A stretch of 64,000 nt of DNA from Artemia franciscana (taxonomy: Eukaryota > Arthropoda > Branchiopoda > Anostraca > Artemiidae). Below the pieces are notes generated by a model, which ran no database searches, was not told where the DNA came from, and was given only the letters and a program-made list of their open reading frames with translations. The translations under genes were made by a program, and so were the position numbers. The stretch is from the NCBI RefSeq assembly GCF_032884065.1, contig NC_088872.1:32522917-32586916 (forward strand), written 5' to 3'. This document shows positions 22,270 through 34,465 of this stretch, piece after piece. Position 1 is the stretch's first letter. Every line of letters begins with the position of its first letter.

Positions 22270-23640
22270 TCACAGGTAGTTTTTATATATATAGATATGT
22301 ATTTTTTCTCGAAAATGGCTCCATATCTTTTTTGGGAAAATTAGCACCCTAGGAATTCTGAAAAAAAAACGATCTGGATAGCTCAGAAGTTTGAGAAAAT
22401 TCATCAAGAGCCTTAATTTGGAAACAAAAATATTTTTGCTGGTGACGTCATTTTTATATACATCAATCGCAATGACGTTGTCACACTTGTCACACTTACG
22501 TGGAAAAATTCAAGATTTTCAGGTGGATAAGTATATATTAAATCGCTTAAAGAGCAAAAAACTGCTAATTAAAAAAAAATATTTGCATGTATTTTGACAA
22601 GGAACTACAACAATTCAAAAACCTTAAAAAAGAAAACCAAAAATTTGAGGCTTAGTAGAAATCGTGGTTAGAAATCGACTTGATGTAATAAACAAATATC
22701 TTTGAATGGACACAGTATGAAAAGACATTAAATTGCGTAAAGAGCAAAAAACTGAGGAAGAAGCAGTGTAGTAATTCGCGCACTTTACGACGTATTTTGA
22801 TTAAAATTGGATATCCGATTGAGGGTCTTAAGTGACTATAGGCACATATTCTTGTCCCACCTCAAGGTCGTAAATAGCAGTAGCCTATAAAGCGTCGGGG
22901 CTAGAGATTCTTTTTACAATGGTGCTGTATAAGTTTGCTATTCTCATTGAATGTACGAAAATATTAATAATATCAAGCAAGCTTGCAACTTTGAAGGTTA
23001 AAATTTATGTCTGCTGTAAAATCCTTATATCGTCAGTTACGACCTTTAATTGGCACAACGTCGATATTGATTCTCAATGTCACTTTCTTCTAACTGCAAC
23101 ATTGTGAACTTCTTCTTGATGTCACAGCGTCACCTTAGGTTCGATGCAACCACCCTGGCAAAAATGCGAATTCTTTCTTAAAGTTGTCATCTATTTAGAT
23201 TGTTCTTGTGGCCAGAAATGTCAATATGCCAGTGTTAAGGAAAAAATAAAAACCATAGTACCACCCTAGGAAAAATAAGTTTTCTTCCTTAATGTTGCCA
23301 CCTCTTTCATTTTTTCATTTTCATTTCATATTTACTTATTTAAATGCAAAAAAAAACTACAAAATATGGCATTCCTGCCAGGAAAGCACGAAATGAGTGC
23401 TGGGCTAGGGCAAGAAAATGGCTAATATTAATTGAACAGCAAGAAACAACCGGAATAAACCAACTGAACACTAAAAAAAAAGGAAAGAAGAGAAAAAAGA
23501 AAGGAAATAACCTAACTTATAACTTTACATAAAGAAAAGAGGAAATTATAGAAACAGGTAACTAGAAGTAAAGAAAAGTAAATTTTAAAAATTGAAAAAA
23601 TTCAAAAAAACTGGGGGAAGGGGGGTCTAAATGAAGAGAA
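22270..23640 (+). other. Intron 2 stretch without recognised features
   Basis: AT-rich sequence. One TGACGTCA octamer (22443) follows Helitron-like CTATATATTCACAGG at the start. I see no credible ORF or known repeat. Confidence 0.4.
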
Positions 23641-24270
23641 CGCTAAACGATTTTCTTGTAAAAACATTTCGCTGCTCGCTTGAACAAAGTAAGATTATTC
23701 AAATTCCAGATATAAAATGCTAGCAGATTCCAAATATTTGGTCCAAAAAATCTAATTAAAAAAGAAGCTCTTTTTGTTGAGGTTACTTCTTGGACAATGT
23801 CACAAGAATGTCGGGAATCGTAAGAATACAAATCTTGATTTACTGTTAACATATTTTGGAATGCTGACGGAAAGATGTTATCGAAATATTTAAAGCAAAA
23901 AGTTGCAATCTGGAAATCTCGAGTCTCCGACGCGTAAAAATATCCTAGAACTATTGAATTGAAGGTTGATATTATCTGTATGTTGAACCGGAGATACAAT
24001 TTGAATTTCTCTGTTTTGGATTATTTGAACTCTTTTATAAAAAGAAATATAATTACTTGCCCGTATGGAACACCCATAAGACAAATGAGAATGAAAAAGA
24101 GAATCATAAATCATTTTTAGTATTTGCTTAGGAAAACGGAATTTAAGGTGGCGCATAACTCCAAGGGACCTTGAAAGTTTGTTACCAACTAACTTTGCAT
24201 GTTCTTTCCATGAGACATTCTCATCAACTATGAAACCCGGATATCTACAAGTTTTGACTCTTTCTATGGT
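23641..24270 (-). pseudogene. Non-LTR retrotransposon (Jockey/CR1-like) RT C-terminal relic
   Basis: Read on the minus strand in shifting frames: GFIVDENVSWKEHAK, SRSLGVMRHLKFRFP, MIYDSLFHSHLSYG, VQIIQNREIQIVS. Near the end come YSYDSRHSCD and IRFFGPNIWNLL...LFKRAAKCFYKKIV. These match the post-catalytic region of LINE reverse transcriptases (thumb-like segment, then the 'GPxxWN...FKxxLK' tail). Catalytic motifs are absent and frames are broken. It lies in gene A intron 2, antisense. Confidence 0.72.
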
Positions 24271-24327
24271 ATTATTACCTACTCTTAATTACTGCCTTAT
24301 TCTTATTAAACTAACAGCAAAAGATTG

Positions 24328-24400
24328 TTCAAGTTCAAGTTCAATTTATTAATAAAGCACGTAAAACAAATAAAATACACTGGGTCACCACAGAGAGGCA
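24328..24400 (-). repeat. LINE 3' end with (GAACTT)n tail
   Basis: On the minus strand the sequence ATTAATAAATTGAACTTGAACTTGAAC is a typical LINE 3' terminus (stop-rich UTR, AATAAA-like, then a short tandem tail). The upstream UTR probably extends to about 24500. Confidence 0.5.
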
Positions 24401-24949
24401 GAGCTCGTGATCGTGGTGAAAATTAGCAGAAGATAAATACTTTGTTTTGATGCAATGGCTAACAAACTCTTGAGCCAGTTTGATTTTTGTCCAAAATTTG
24501 TCTCTATGAAACTAGAAGAGAACTTAATCAAGTTCAGAATATGATGTCAAGAAAAAAAAAATGAAAAATGAGTAAAGGGGGTGATAAATGGTGCTAGTAT
24601 ACCTAGCCCTAGCAGCAGGAAATGCATCTTCCGAAGAGTATTACTGCTCAAAGGACCTCTTTGAGGTATGCCAGAAAGGATAGTTGGCCTGATGGTGCCC
24701 TGCAACGGGTTCCAAATGTGAGAAAAAATACGTATAACTAAGTCACATGTCAAGGGAGATGTGAAATATGCTCACTTAACTATTAACATAAACTTGGCGG
24801 AAGAAATTGAGGAGTAAAATTTCCGACCCCTGATTGGTATGAGGTGACACATGACCCTTATATCTCTTTACAGTAGGATGCAAAGCCATTCGGCATAAAG
24901 AAAGATACAACCTTGACAATTGTAATAGACGACAAGCCGGTATCTTCAT
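24401..24949 (+). other. Unassigned intronic sequence
   Basis: It may include LINE 3' UTR at its left and decayed coding sequence of the next pseudogene at its right. No motif is clear enough to call. Confidence 0.3.
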
Positions 24950-25280
24950 CACAGCTCTAAGCTATTTCAGTGCAACTAAATGAGGCAGACATTAGGTTGC
25001 CGGCAGATGAATTGGCATCATTGTCAGGGTACTTCATATAACGTTGTGTGGCTGCTAGCAATCAGGCAAACATTGATAGCGTTGGTGAAAGAGTCTTGAT
25101 TTTTGTCAAGTACAGTGATGGTAATGAAATTATTCCTTTTGGGTGCATGTATTACGTACACTTCATCTGCTACAACACTGTCACTGTCCAACCTGCTTGT
25201 CTTGGGTCTGCACTCCCTTGTGCTGTCCCTAACAGCACAGAGACGTTTCAATCTTGCGTTTATAACGCATTCCGTCTTTG
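24950..25280 (-). pseudogene. Fragment of an uncharacterised repeat-borne protein family ('NKQRYIN / DAD' type)
   Basis: On the minus strand the pieces LLAATQRYMKYPDNDANSSA, SASFSCTEIA and SCDEDTGLSS, in mixed frames, align with NKQRYINLL...DDADILVV...AVSCTEIL of the larger relic at 31632-32760. The DNA CAACGTTATATGAA...GATGCC...TTGCACTGAAAT is clearly related. It is heavily decayed. In my recollection proteins with this motif order are common, uncharacterised and multi-copy in arthropod and cnidarian genomes, but this was not checked. Confidence 0.45.
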
Positions 25281-25908
25281 AACAATTTTATTGCGTTGAT
25301 ATGTTTCATTGTTTTTATTTCAGAAAATGGTTGATTTTTCAGTCCTTATTTCTCGTATATAGTACTCAATAGTATAATTTACGAAGGGCTCTTAAAAATT
25401 TTTGGGAGGGATCGTCCCCGTCACCTCCCCTTGTATCCGTGCTTGCTGTGAAGGTTTATTTAATTTCTGGTCATTTTAGGTTTCATTTATTCTTTAATAG
25501 TAATTTCTGTCGTTTTGAACTTGAATTGTTATAGGAATTTATTTATTCTGGTGTTAAGTTTACTATGGCTCTCTACTTGTCTTTGAGAAAATTCTTTTAG
25601 AAAGTTTTTTAATTAATTTTATAATCTGGACAGAAACAGCCACATTGACTATACTACACTAAAATACCAATTTATTATAAATCTGGATAATCTGCCTACT
25701 GAAAATTTAATGAAAAACTTACTGAATACTTTACTGAAAATAAAATGACCATGGATTTTCAGCTTGATATACATAAACCGATATCTATTCCTTAAAGTTT
25801 AATATTTTTTTGTTCATTAAAGTAAAAAAAGGGAAAACATTTAAATCTATTTGTTTATATATCCAGTCCTACTTATATTAATTTTTGGCCGATTTGAGTT
25901 TCTAACTA
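25281..25908 (+). other. Unassigned intronic sequence
   Basis: AT-rich, with no credible ORF or repeat. It abuts the large inverted-repeat element. Confidence 0.35.
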
Positions 25909-26822
25909 CTTCGGTCGCTGATCAAATAGTTCAATTAGCTTGTTTTAAAATGTGTGGAGGGAGGTTTGCTTAGTTTGGGCCTTGGCTCCAAAATTAGAAC
26001 TAAAGTTTTCCCTGGTTAGGTTTAAATTTTAATAGAATGTAGTCTCTAGTCTAGGAATACACAATAGTAAGAAAGAATCTTAAAAAAAACGAGAAGTATA
26101 GAGAAGAAATCAAAATATTACAGGCTTAAAAATTTCTACCGCAAAAAAAGTTCTGAAAGAAGATTGCGACGATAGCAATTATCATATTTAGAAGAAGCTG
26201 TGAATAGTTACTTATGCGTCTTTTTCATCTGGAACTTTCGGCTGAAGTATACCGTTTCGTTTACCATCAAAACTAGTGACCAGTTAATGCATGCTTTTAT
26301 TGGGAGGGCAAATAAAACCATAATTCTGAGAACCTTGGATGGTTATTAAATTAAACGCCCGTATGATATTTCAGTGACCGGATAGGGCTGGGAAAAAAAA
26401 AGAAGACATATCCGGATATCAAGGTCTTTTCAAAATTAACAAGAATTTGTTTTGTAATTAATTTTGGTGTTGAGAACAAAATAAATAGCATCTATCATTA
26501 ACGAATCAGATATGTATTTGAATGAATTTTTCACTTCGTAGTTTTTCACAACTCTTTTTTTTTTTACTTTCCACATGCAAATGGTACTAGGAAGGAGAAT
26601 ATTCAACAGGGCGATTTTAGTCACACACAGTATAAGGGTTTATGATCATTGCACTCCAGAAATGATACTAAAATCACATTTTGATCATGTAAGGCATTTT
26701 ATGATGGTGTTGACGAAATTATAAAAACACGTAAATGTGAGCACTGGCTTTCAAATGACATGAAACAGCTCTCTATGATTTTCTAGCGTCTTAATACTGC
26801 TGCAGAAATAAAAAAGAAAAAC

Positions 26823-29008
26823 AAGAGCTAAGAGCTCATATGGCACTTGTGACGAGGCGAGAAGAGCTAAGAGCCAAGAGATCATATGGTATGAGCTCTA
26901 ACGAAATTCTATGAATCAATAGATTGATTTAAAAAGGAAAATATGAGGCTTAATGCCGGCCAGGATTTAAAATAAGAGCTCAGAGTCACGATGTCCTTCT
27001 AAATATCAAAATTCATTAAGATCCGATCACCCACTCGTAAGCTATAAATACCTAATTTTTTCTAATTTTTCCTCCCAGATGGTCGAATCTGGGAAAAAGA
27101 CTTTATCAAGTCAAATTGTGCAGCTCCCTGACACGCCTATCAATTTTCATCGTCCTAGCACGTCCAGAAGCACCAAACTCACCAAATCACTGAACCCCTC
27201 CCCCCAACTCCCCCAAAGAGAGCAAATCCAGTACGATTCTGTCAATCACGTATCAAGGACATTTCTTTATTCTATCCACCAAGCTTCATCCCAACTCCTA
27301 CGCTCCAAGTGTTTTTCCAAGATTTCCCCCTCCAACTCCCCCCCCCCAATGTCAAACGATCTGGTCGGGATTTGAAATAAGAGCTCTGAGACATGAATTC
27401 TTTCTAAAAAGCAAATTTCATTAAGATCCGATCATCTATTCGTAAGATAAAAATACCCCAATTTTAACATTTTCCAAGAATTCCGGTTTCCCCCTCCAAC
27501 TCCCCCCAACGTCACAGGATCTGGTCGGAATTTAAAATAAGAACTTTAAAGCACAAGATCCTTTTAAATATCAAAATTCATTAAGATCTGGTCACCCTTT
27601 CGTAAGTTACAAATACCTCAATTTTCAAAATTACCCCCCCCCCTCTCCAATTCCACCAAAGAGAGCAGATCCGGTCCGGTTATGTCAGTCACGTATCTTA
27701 GACAGGTTTTTATTCTTCCCATCCAGTTTCATCCTGATCTCACCGCTTTAAGTGTTTTCTAAGATTTCCGGTCCCCCCCAACTGCCCCCCCCCCAATTAC
27801 GCTTGATCCAGTTGAGATTTAAAATAAGAGATCCGAGTTACGAGGTCCTTCTAAATATGAAGTTTCTTGAAGATCCGATCACTCCTTCGTAAGTTAAAAA
27901 TGCGTCATTTTTTCTTATTTTTCAGAACTAACCCCCCCCCCCCAATAGATCAGATCCGTTCGAATTATGTAAATCACGTATGTAAGACTTCTGCTTATTT
28001 TTCCCACCAAGTCCGATCCCTCCAATCTAAGCGTTTTCCATGGTTTTAGGTTCCCCCACCCAAAGCGTCCCCCAACGTCACTAGATCCAGTCAGGATCTA
28101 AAATAAGAGCTTTGAGACACGATATCCTTCTAAATATCAAATTTCATTGAGATCCGATAACCCGTTCGTAAGTTAAAAATACCTCATTTTTTTATTTTTT
28201 CAGAATTAACCCCTCCCCCAACTACCCCAAAGAGAGCGGATCCGTTCCGGCTATGTCAATCATGTATCTAGGACTCGTGATTATTTTTTCCACCACGTTT
28301 CATCCCGATCCCTCCACTCTTAAGTGTTTTTCAAGTTTTAGGTTTCCCCCTCCCAACTTCCCCCCTCCTATGTCACCAGATCTGGTCGGGTTTAAAATAA
28401 GAGCTCTGAGCCACGATATCCTTCTAAATATCAAATTTCATTGAGATCCGATCACCCGTTCGTAAGTTAAAAATACCTCATTTTTTCTAATTTTTCAGAA
28501 ATACCCCCCCCCCCCGAACTACCCCAAAGAGAGCGGATCCGTTCTGATTATGTCAATCATGTACCTGGGACTTACGCTTATTTTTCCCATCAAGTTTAAT
28601 CCCAATCCCTCCACTCTAAGTGTTTTCTAAGATTTTTGGTTTCCCCCCTCCAAATCCCCCCAATGTCATCAGATCCGATCGGGATTTGAAATAAGAGCTC
28701 TGAGACACAATATCATTCCAAAAATCAAATTTAATTAAGATCCCATCACCCATTCATAAGTTAAAAATACTTCATTTTTTCTATATTTTCCGAATTAACC
28801 GGCCCCCCACTCCCTCCGAGATGGTCAAATTGGGAAAACGACTATTTCTAATTTAAGCTGGTCCCGTCCCTGATACGCCCGCCACATTTCATCGTCCTAG
28901 CTTACCTGGAAGTGCCAAAAGTAGCAAAACCGGGACCGACAGACAGACAGACCGACAGAATTGGCGATTGCTAATATGTCACTTGGTTAATACCAAGTAC
29001 CATAAAAG
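26823..29008 (+). repeat. Tandem repeat block, about seven units of about 160-410 bp (commonly near 290)
   Basis: The motif TTCATTAAGATCCGATCACC followed by TTCGTAAGTTAAAAATACCT recurs near 27011, 27418, 27577, 27864, 28145, 28436 and 28731. It alternates with CCCCCC runs and AAATAAGAGCTCTGAG. The block ends with CAGACAGACAGACCGACAGA and TTGGTTAATACCAA. It is inserted into the left arm, since flanking arm homology resumes at 29009. Confidence 0.82.
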
Positions 29009-29111
29009 CATACTTATCAGCGTTTCCAGCTCTTTTTAAAAGCTCCCATAAATTGATTTCCGCAATAAAATTTTAATATTGAGATGAACCTATATAAAAG
29101 CTATTTATTCA

Positions 29112-29828
29112 AACAGTTCGTGGTAACGAACTGTAGTAAGGAGCGACCCGGCTCAGTAGTAACCAAAACTCTAAAAAATTGAATTTTGATATCAATAGCT
29201 ACACCAAAAGAATCGCATTTTAATGCTGATTTTAAAAATATAAGTTTCATCAAGTTTAGTCTTACCCATCAAAAGTTACGAGCCTGAGAAAATTTGCCTT
29301 ATTTAAGAAAATAGGGTGAAACACCCCCTAAAATTCATAGAATCTTAACGAGAATCACACCATCAGATTCAGCGTATTAGAGAACCCTACTGTAGAAGTT
29401 TCAAGCTCCTATCTACAAAAATGTGGAATTTTGTATTTTTTGCCAGAAGACAAATCACGGGTGGGTTTTCATTTGTTTTTTTTTTTTCTTTTTCCCAGGG
29501 GTCATTGTATCGACCAAGTGGTCCTAGAATGTCGCAAGAGGGCTCATTCTAACGGAAATGAAAAGTTCTAGTGCCCTTTTTAAGTGACCAAAAAAATTGG
29601 AGGGCATCTAGGCCCCCTCCCACGCTCATTTTTTCCCAAAGTCAACGGATCAAAATTTTGACTCTTTGCCACAATTCTACTTTTTAAAACAATTAAAAGC
29701 TTTAGCGTAATTAGCGAGGGATTGCGGAGGGGACAACCCATTTTATATACGGAGTAATTTCTGTTCGTTTTAAGTTTTAATGTCGCTCCTTACTTTCAGC
29801 TAAAAAAATTAGTTTTTTTTTATTTAAT
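29112..29828 (+). repeat. Fold-back repeat family, partial copy
   Basis: It starts with ACAGTTCGTGGTAACGAACTGT (29113-29134, 9-bp stem), then AGTAAGGAGCGACCCGGCTC. It ends with GTTTTAAGTTTTAATGTCGC and TCCTTACTTTCAGC, the same right half seen at 7831-7925 and 8502-8600. It is inserted in the left arm. Confidence 0.8.
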
Positions 29829-29929
29829 CTTAAATCAGCATTAACGGTAAATTTTGTTAACAGACAGTGCTTTTAACTTTTCTTAAACGTATTTTTAAGC
29901 TTTTGATAGATCGCACTAGTACTAGGGGT

Positions 29930-30450
29930 TGGGTTAAATGGGGTTGTTTTGCACGATGGATGAGTTAAAAAGGGTTGAGTAAAATGAGGATTAACTCAAA
30001 CAGGGGTTGAGTTTGACGAGAGGTGGGTTGCATTCTGGTTGAATTGAATAGGGTTGAATTGCAAGGGAGTTTAGTTGATTGAGGGTTGAGTTGAATAAAT
30101 GTTAAACTAAACGGGATTGTGTTGAAAGTGTTTTGAGTTAAAAAGGCATTTAAATGCAAGGGGGTCGAGTTAAACTGGTGTAGATTTTCTCGGGGGTTCA
30201 GTTAAATGGGGGTTTAGTTGCACGAGTGTTCTGTTAAATAAATAATTAAAGATATATAAAACGGGTATGATTTTCGGTTAAGTGGGTTCAGTTACATGAG
30301 CTTGAGTTGAATGAGGGTTGACTCAACACTAAGGTTGAGTTGAATGGTGTTTCCATTAGATTGGGATTGGGTTCCACAAGGGTTCAATTAAGTGGGGTAA
30401 ATAACACAGTTTTCAGTTAAACGAGAGTTCAGTAGTTGGAAACCAATATA
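29930..30450 (+). repeat. GTTGAGTTAAA-type degenerate minisatellite
   Basis: Irregular repeats of GGGTTGAGTTAAA / GGGTTCAGTTAAA spaced about 20-40 bp. A second block lies at 37255-37530, just outside the right arm. Confidence 0.75.
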
Positions 30451-31631
30451 TCCTTGTCTAATCAGGGATAAACATAATGAAAGAAATGGGATGGATCGGT
30501 TGGGAGTTCATTAAACCGAAAGCAAACGTTAATATTAGCAATCTTGCTGCAAGACTCTCTTTCTGAAATAGCAGCGGTTCGTTTATGGCAAAGTTTCACT
30601 ATTACCACGGATTTCTCTTTACTTACAGTTCAGTACCACAAACTCTTTGAAATTTGACTCTATTTTCCCGCTTGTTACAGTCAGATCTCCCAATTTCCAA
30701 TATATGATTACTTTGAAGGGCTGATTTTTTTACTGATCATATTTTGAAAACGTGACCATAAAACAGAAAAGTTTTAATATGTGTTTTGCATGTCATCGGA
30801 AATACAGCAATCAATTGAAAAAAAAAATCATCTTTTCATTTTATACTTTACATGTGGAAGTTGCTGGCATGAAACTTAGATTAAGTGGGTAGATTAAATA
30901 TTGATAAATATTGTTTCAAAATGATAAAATTTGTTTCAAAAGTATGTTGGTTCGAACCGTTGGGATGTCTATAGTCTATTAAGACTGTGATAGTGTCTTT
31001 AAAAAACTTTAATTAAGCTCTATTTAATGTAAGAATGGCCCATCTTTTCATAGGTCCAATAAGCCAAGCCTAATAGTGGAGGAAAAATTTGGTTTAACCT
31101 CGGGGAAAATTGTGACAGAATTCTTTTTTGCACCAAAATGTTCAGCAAAATCAGCTCAATCGCACAAAATATCCACCCGAATTCTCCTGGAACAAGTGTC
31201 CCAGATTTACCCTTGAAGGGGGAAAATGAGGAGGGAAATCGGTTTTTATGCCTATAAATGTTTTAGATTTTAAATAGTCGTTCTCTATTAAATCAAGCAG
31301 GACGAGTCGAAATCTGAAGTCATAAATCCAGTTTTACGCACCTCAGTATCAATTTTCACCTTCGTGGAACATTGGGGGGGGGGGTATACAGCTAATTTTT
31401 TTACGAATTCCTGTGGCTAAGGGATCATTTTAAATCAAATAAAGGAATCTAATGCCAATGAGGTCGAAAAACAGTTTTTTTTTTTTTTTTTACTATTCAA
31501 CTGATTTCCACCTCTAAGGACCTGTAATATAAGGAGTTGCTAGGCATAACATCTGGAAAACCACTCATTTAACCGAGATCAAACTTCCAGATCAATCAGT
31601 TATAAAAAGGAACGTTTGGAACTCAGGTAAA

Positions 31632-32760
31632 TTAATCACAAAAACATCTTGACTTTAAAGTCCAACCTAAAGCTAATACTTCTTCCTGATTGTCTTCGTT
31701 ATCGTCCTCATTCTTTCTTGTTGCAGCTTTAGCATATAACACCCCGTTCCACTCCCACAGAAAAAAGCTGCAGGGCAAACCGTTCTGACAGCAGCTGCAT
31801 CTGAGAGACTCACACCCGCGGGTGTACTGATGCCACATCATCTTCAGAAAACTTTGTGGTGCTGGGGAAGCATCTGTTACAATGGTAAGATACATATCAG
31901 TGGCGAAGAGAGGCTCCGACCCCAGTCTTCGGGGTTTGGCGAATTGGATGTTTCTTACCACTTTATCATTTGCAAATAGCACCTGTAAAAGTGGTACTTT
32001 GTCGCTGCTGAAGTCGGTGGAAGCCGCTCTGCTTGAACGATAGCATTTGCACTTGCAACCCCCCATTGTAAATACTCACACCCGGGCATCCTTCAGGGTC
32101 TTCTCATTACTTTTCTCCTAGTTTATGTGGTGCAAAGATTTCTCTCCAGCTTCGACGATCTCTCGTTGTTGGATCCTGGTGTCATGAAGATCTTTCGAGC
32201 ATCCTTAAAAATTCTACTATTAAGTGACAAGGAAACCACTGCTTGTTTCGCTTCGCCGTAAAGTCTAGATATTGTATCGCAGAAAGACATTGGGTGGCAA
32301 ACGAGTAGATTTTCTACTGCTTCGGTTCCTAGTTTGTCCTTGATCATTTGTATGTCGTACGCTCGTCAGTCATTTTCATGCATGTCTGTCTGCATAAGGG
32401 TATCACACGCATAGACCTTGGCACGGTATAGCAGAAGGATAAATAGTTCGGTAACACTCAAAATCAAAGTAGTCGACAAAATTTCAGTGCAACTGACCGC
32501 GGTTAGTACAACTAAGATATCGGCATCATCCTGAGCATTTAGAGCATAATAGCCTGGGTTTGCCAGCTCCTCAGTAAGTAGGTTGATGTAGCGTTGTTTA
32601 TTTTAGGGATATCTTAAAATTCCTCCTTGCTTGACGATCTTCATGTTAGGAGAGATTTCGATCGTTGGGCATGAAGAAACCTTTAGTTCTCTTCAGTCGT
32701 GTACAATTTTTCTTCGGTGGTGTATGAGTGGAAGAGCAAAAACTACCACTGCCTGGCCAA
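31632..32760 (-). pseudogene. Decayed gene of an uncharacterised repeat-borne family (DAD / DTD / CDTTS / CXC tail)
   Basis: On the minus strand, in order and in mixed frames: LKRTKGFFMPND, NKQRYINLL, AQDDADILVVLTAVS, TELFILLLYRA, IKDKLGTEAVENLLVCHPMS, then SFCDTISRLYGEAKQAV. A 144-residue ORF (32066-31632) follows, with TIVTDASPAPQSFLKMM then a Cys cluster GCESLRCSCCQNGLPCS and an acidic tail. The order matches, as I recall it, a widespread uncharacterised animal family with 'GDADTLIV', 'DTDLLxLL', 'GCDTTSxxxGxGK' and a terminal CxC cysteine domain, possibly PIN-nuclease-like. It is broken by frameshifts and stops, and fills the centre between the inverted arms. A second fragment lies at 24950-25280. 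Confidence 0.6.
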
Positions 32761-34465
32761 ATGTCTTGGGAAATAATCTATGAAAGATTCTGCACCTCAG
32801 AGTATGTGGATCTGACAGTCCACGGGATTTTTTGGCTAGCCAGCCACTCTCCAAAACTCTCTGGGAGGTTGGCAATGTCACTTGACCATCGAGCCATTCA
32901 TTTTTCATCAGTATATTTTTAGAGATGCTTTGTCAGCTTTCCTCACCACCTCGAAGGAACTAAAGAGCGATGGTGAAAAAGTACGGAGCTCGAATGGCAA
33001 AACGTCGTTCATGTTAATACCACCAGTGATGAAGCAAGGACACCACTTGATTTGATAGGAAACGACTATTTAAAGTCGGAAACATTTATAAGCATAAAAA
33101 CCGACTTCCCTCCTCATTTTCCCCCTTCTAGGGCAAATCTGGGACACTTGTTGCAGGGGGATTGGGGTGGATATTTTTGTGTAATTAAGCTGATTTTTCT
33201 TAACATTTTGTTGGAAAAAAGGATTCTGTGACAATTTTCCCCGAGGTCAAACCATATTTTTCCTCTACTATTGGGCTTGGTTTATTGATCATATGAAAGA
33301 CGGATGTTCTTACATTAAATAGAGCTTAATTTATTTCTTTTAAGACACTATCACAGTCTTAATAGGCCTTAGGCATCCCAACGGTCTGAGTTAATTATTA
33401 TACTTCTGAAAAAATTTGTATCATTATGAAACGATAATTTATCTATGCTTAATTTCCCACTTAGTCTCAAGTTTCATGCCAGCAACTTCCACATGTAAAG
33501 TTTGAAATAAAAAGATGTTTTTTTTCAATTGACTGCTGTATTTCCGAAGACATGCAATATACATATTAAAACTTTTTCATTTTATGGTCACGTTTTCAAA
33601 ATGTGACCAATAAAGCAATCAACCCTTCAAACTAATCAAATATAGAAAATTGGGAAATCTGACTGTAACAACCGGGAAAAAGGAGCCAAATTCCAAAGAG
33701 TTTGTGGTACTGAACTGTAAGTCTTAAGAAAATTTACCGTTAATGCTGATTTAAGAATTATAGCAATTATTTAGATTCATCTCAATAGTAAAAGTTTATT
33801 GCGGAAATTTTACTATTGGGAGCTTTTAAAAAGAGCTGGAAACGCTGTTAAGTATGTTTTTTTCTTTTTTTATTTCTCCAGTGATGATAAGGAACTAGAA
33901 TATAATAGAGAGATGTCAAAGATCATTCTAAAACCAGTGCTCACATTTACGTGTTTTTATAATTTCGTCAACACCGTCATAAAATGCCTTACGTCATCAA
34001 AATATGATTTTAGTGTCTTTTCTGGAGTGCAGTGACCAGAAACCATTATACTGTGGTTTAAAATCGCCCTTTTCACTATCCTCTTTCCTAGTGCCATTTG
34101 TCCGTGGGAAAAAAAAAAAACAGTTGTGAAAAAACTACCAAATGAAAAAATTCATTCAAATACATATCTGATTCGTTAATGATAGATGCTATTTATTTTG
34201 TTCTCAACACCAAAATTAATTACAAAACAAATTCTTGTGAATTTTGAAAAGACCTTGATACCCGGGTATGTCTTCTTTTTTTTCCCAGCCCTGTCCGGTC
34301 ACTGAAATATCATACGGTCGTTCAATTTAATAACCATCCAAGGTTCTTAGAATTATGGTTTTATTTGCCCTCCCAATAAAAGCATGCATTAACTGGTCAG
34401 TAGGAACTTCAGCCGAAGTTCCAAATGAAAAAGACGCGTAAGTTCTTCTTCTAAATATGATAATT

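Larger units (their letters stand above)
25909..31298 (+). repeat. Left inverted-repeat arm (three insertions)
   Basis: The arm is interrupted by a tandem-repeat block (26823-29008), a fold-back repeat copy (29112-29828) and a GTTGAG-rich block (about 29860-30620). At 26183-26187 it has ATAGC where the right arm has the LINE, so it preserves a LINE-free version of that site. Confidence 0.75.
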
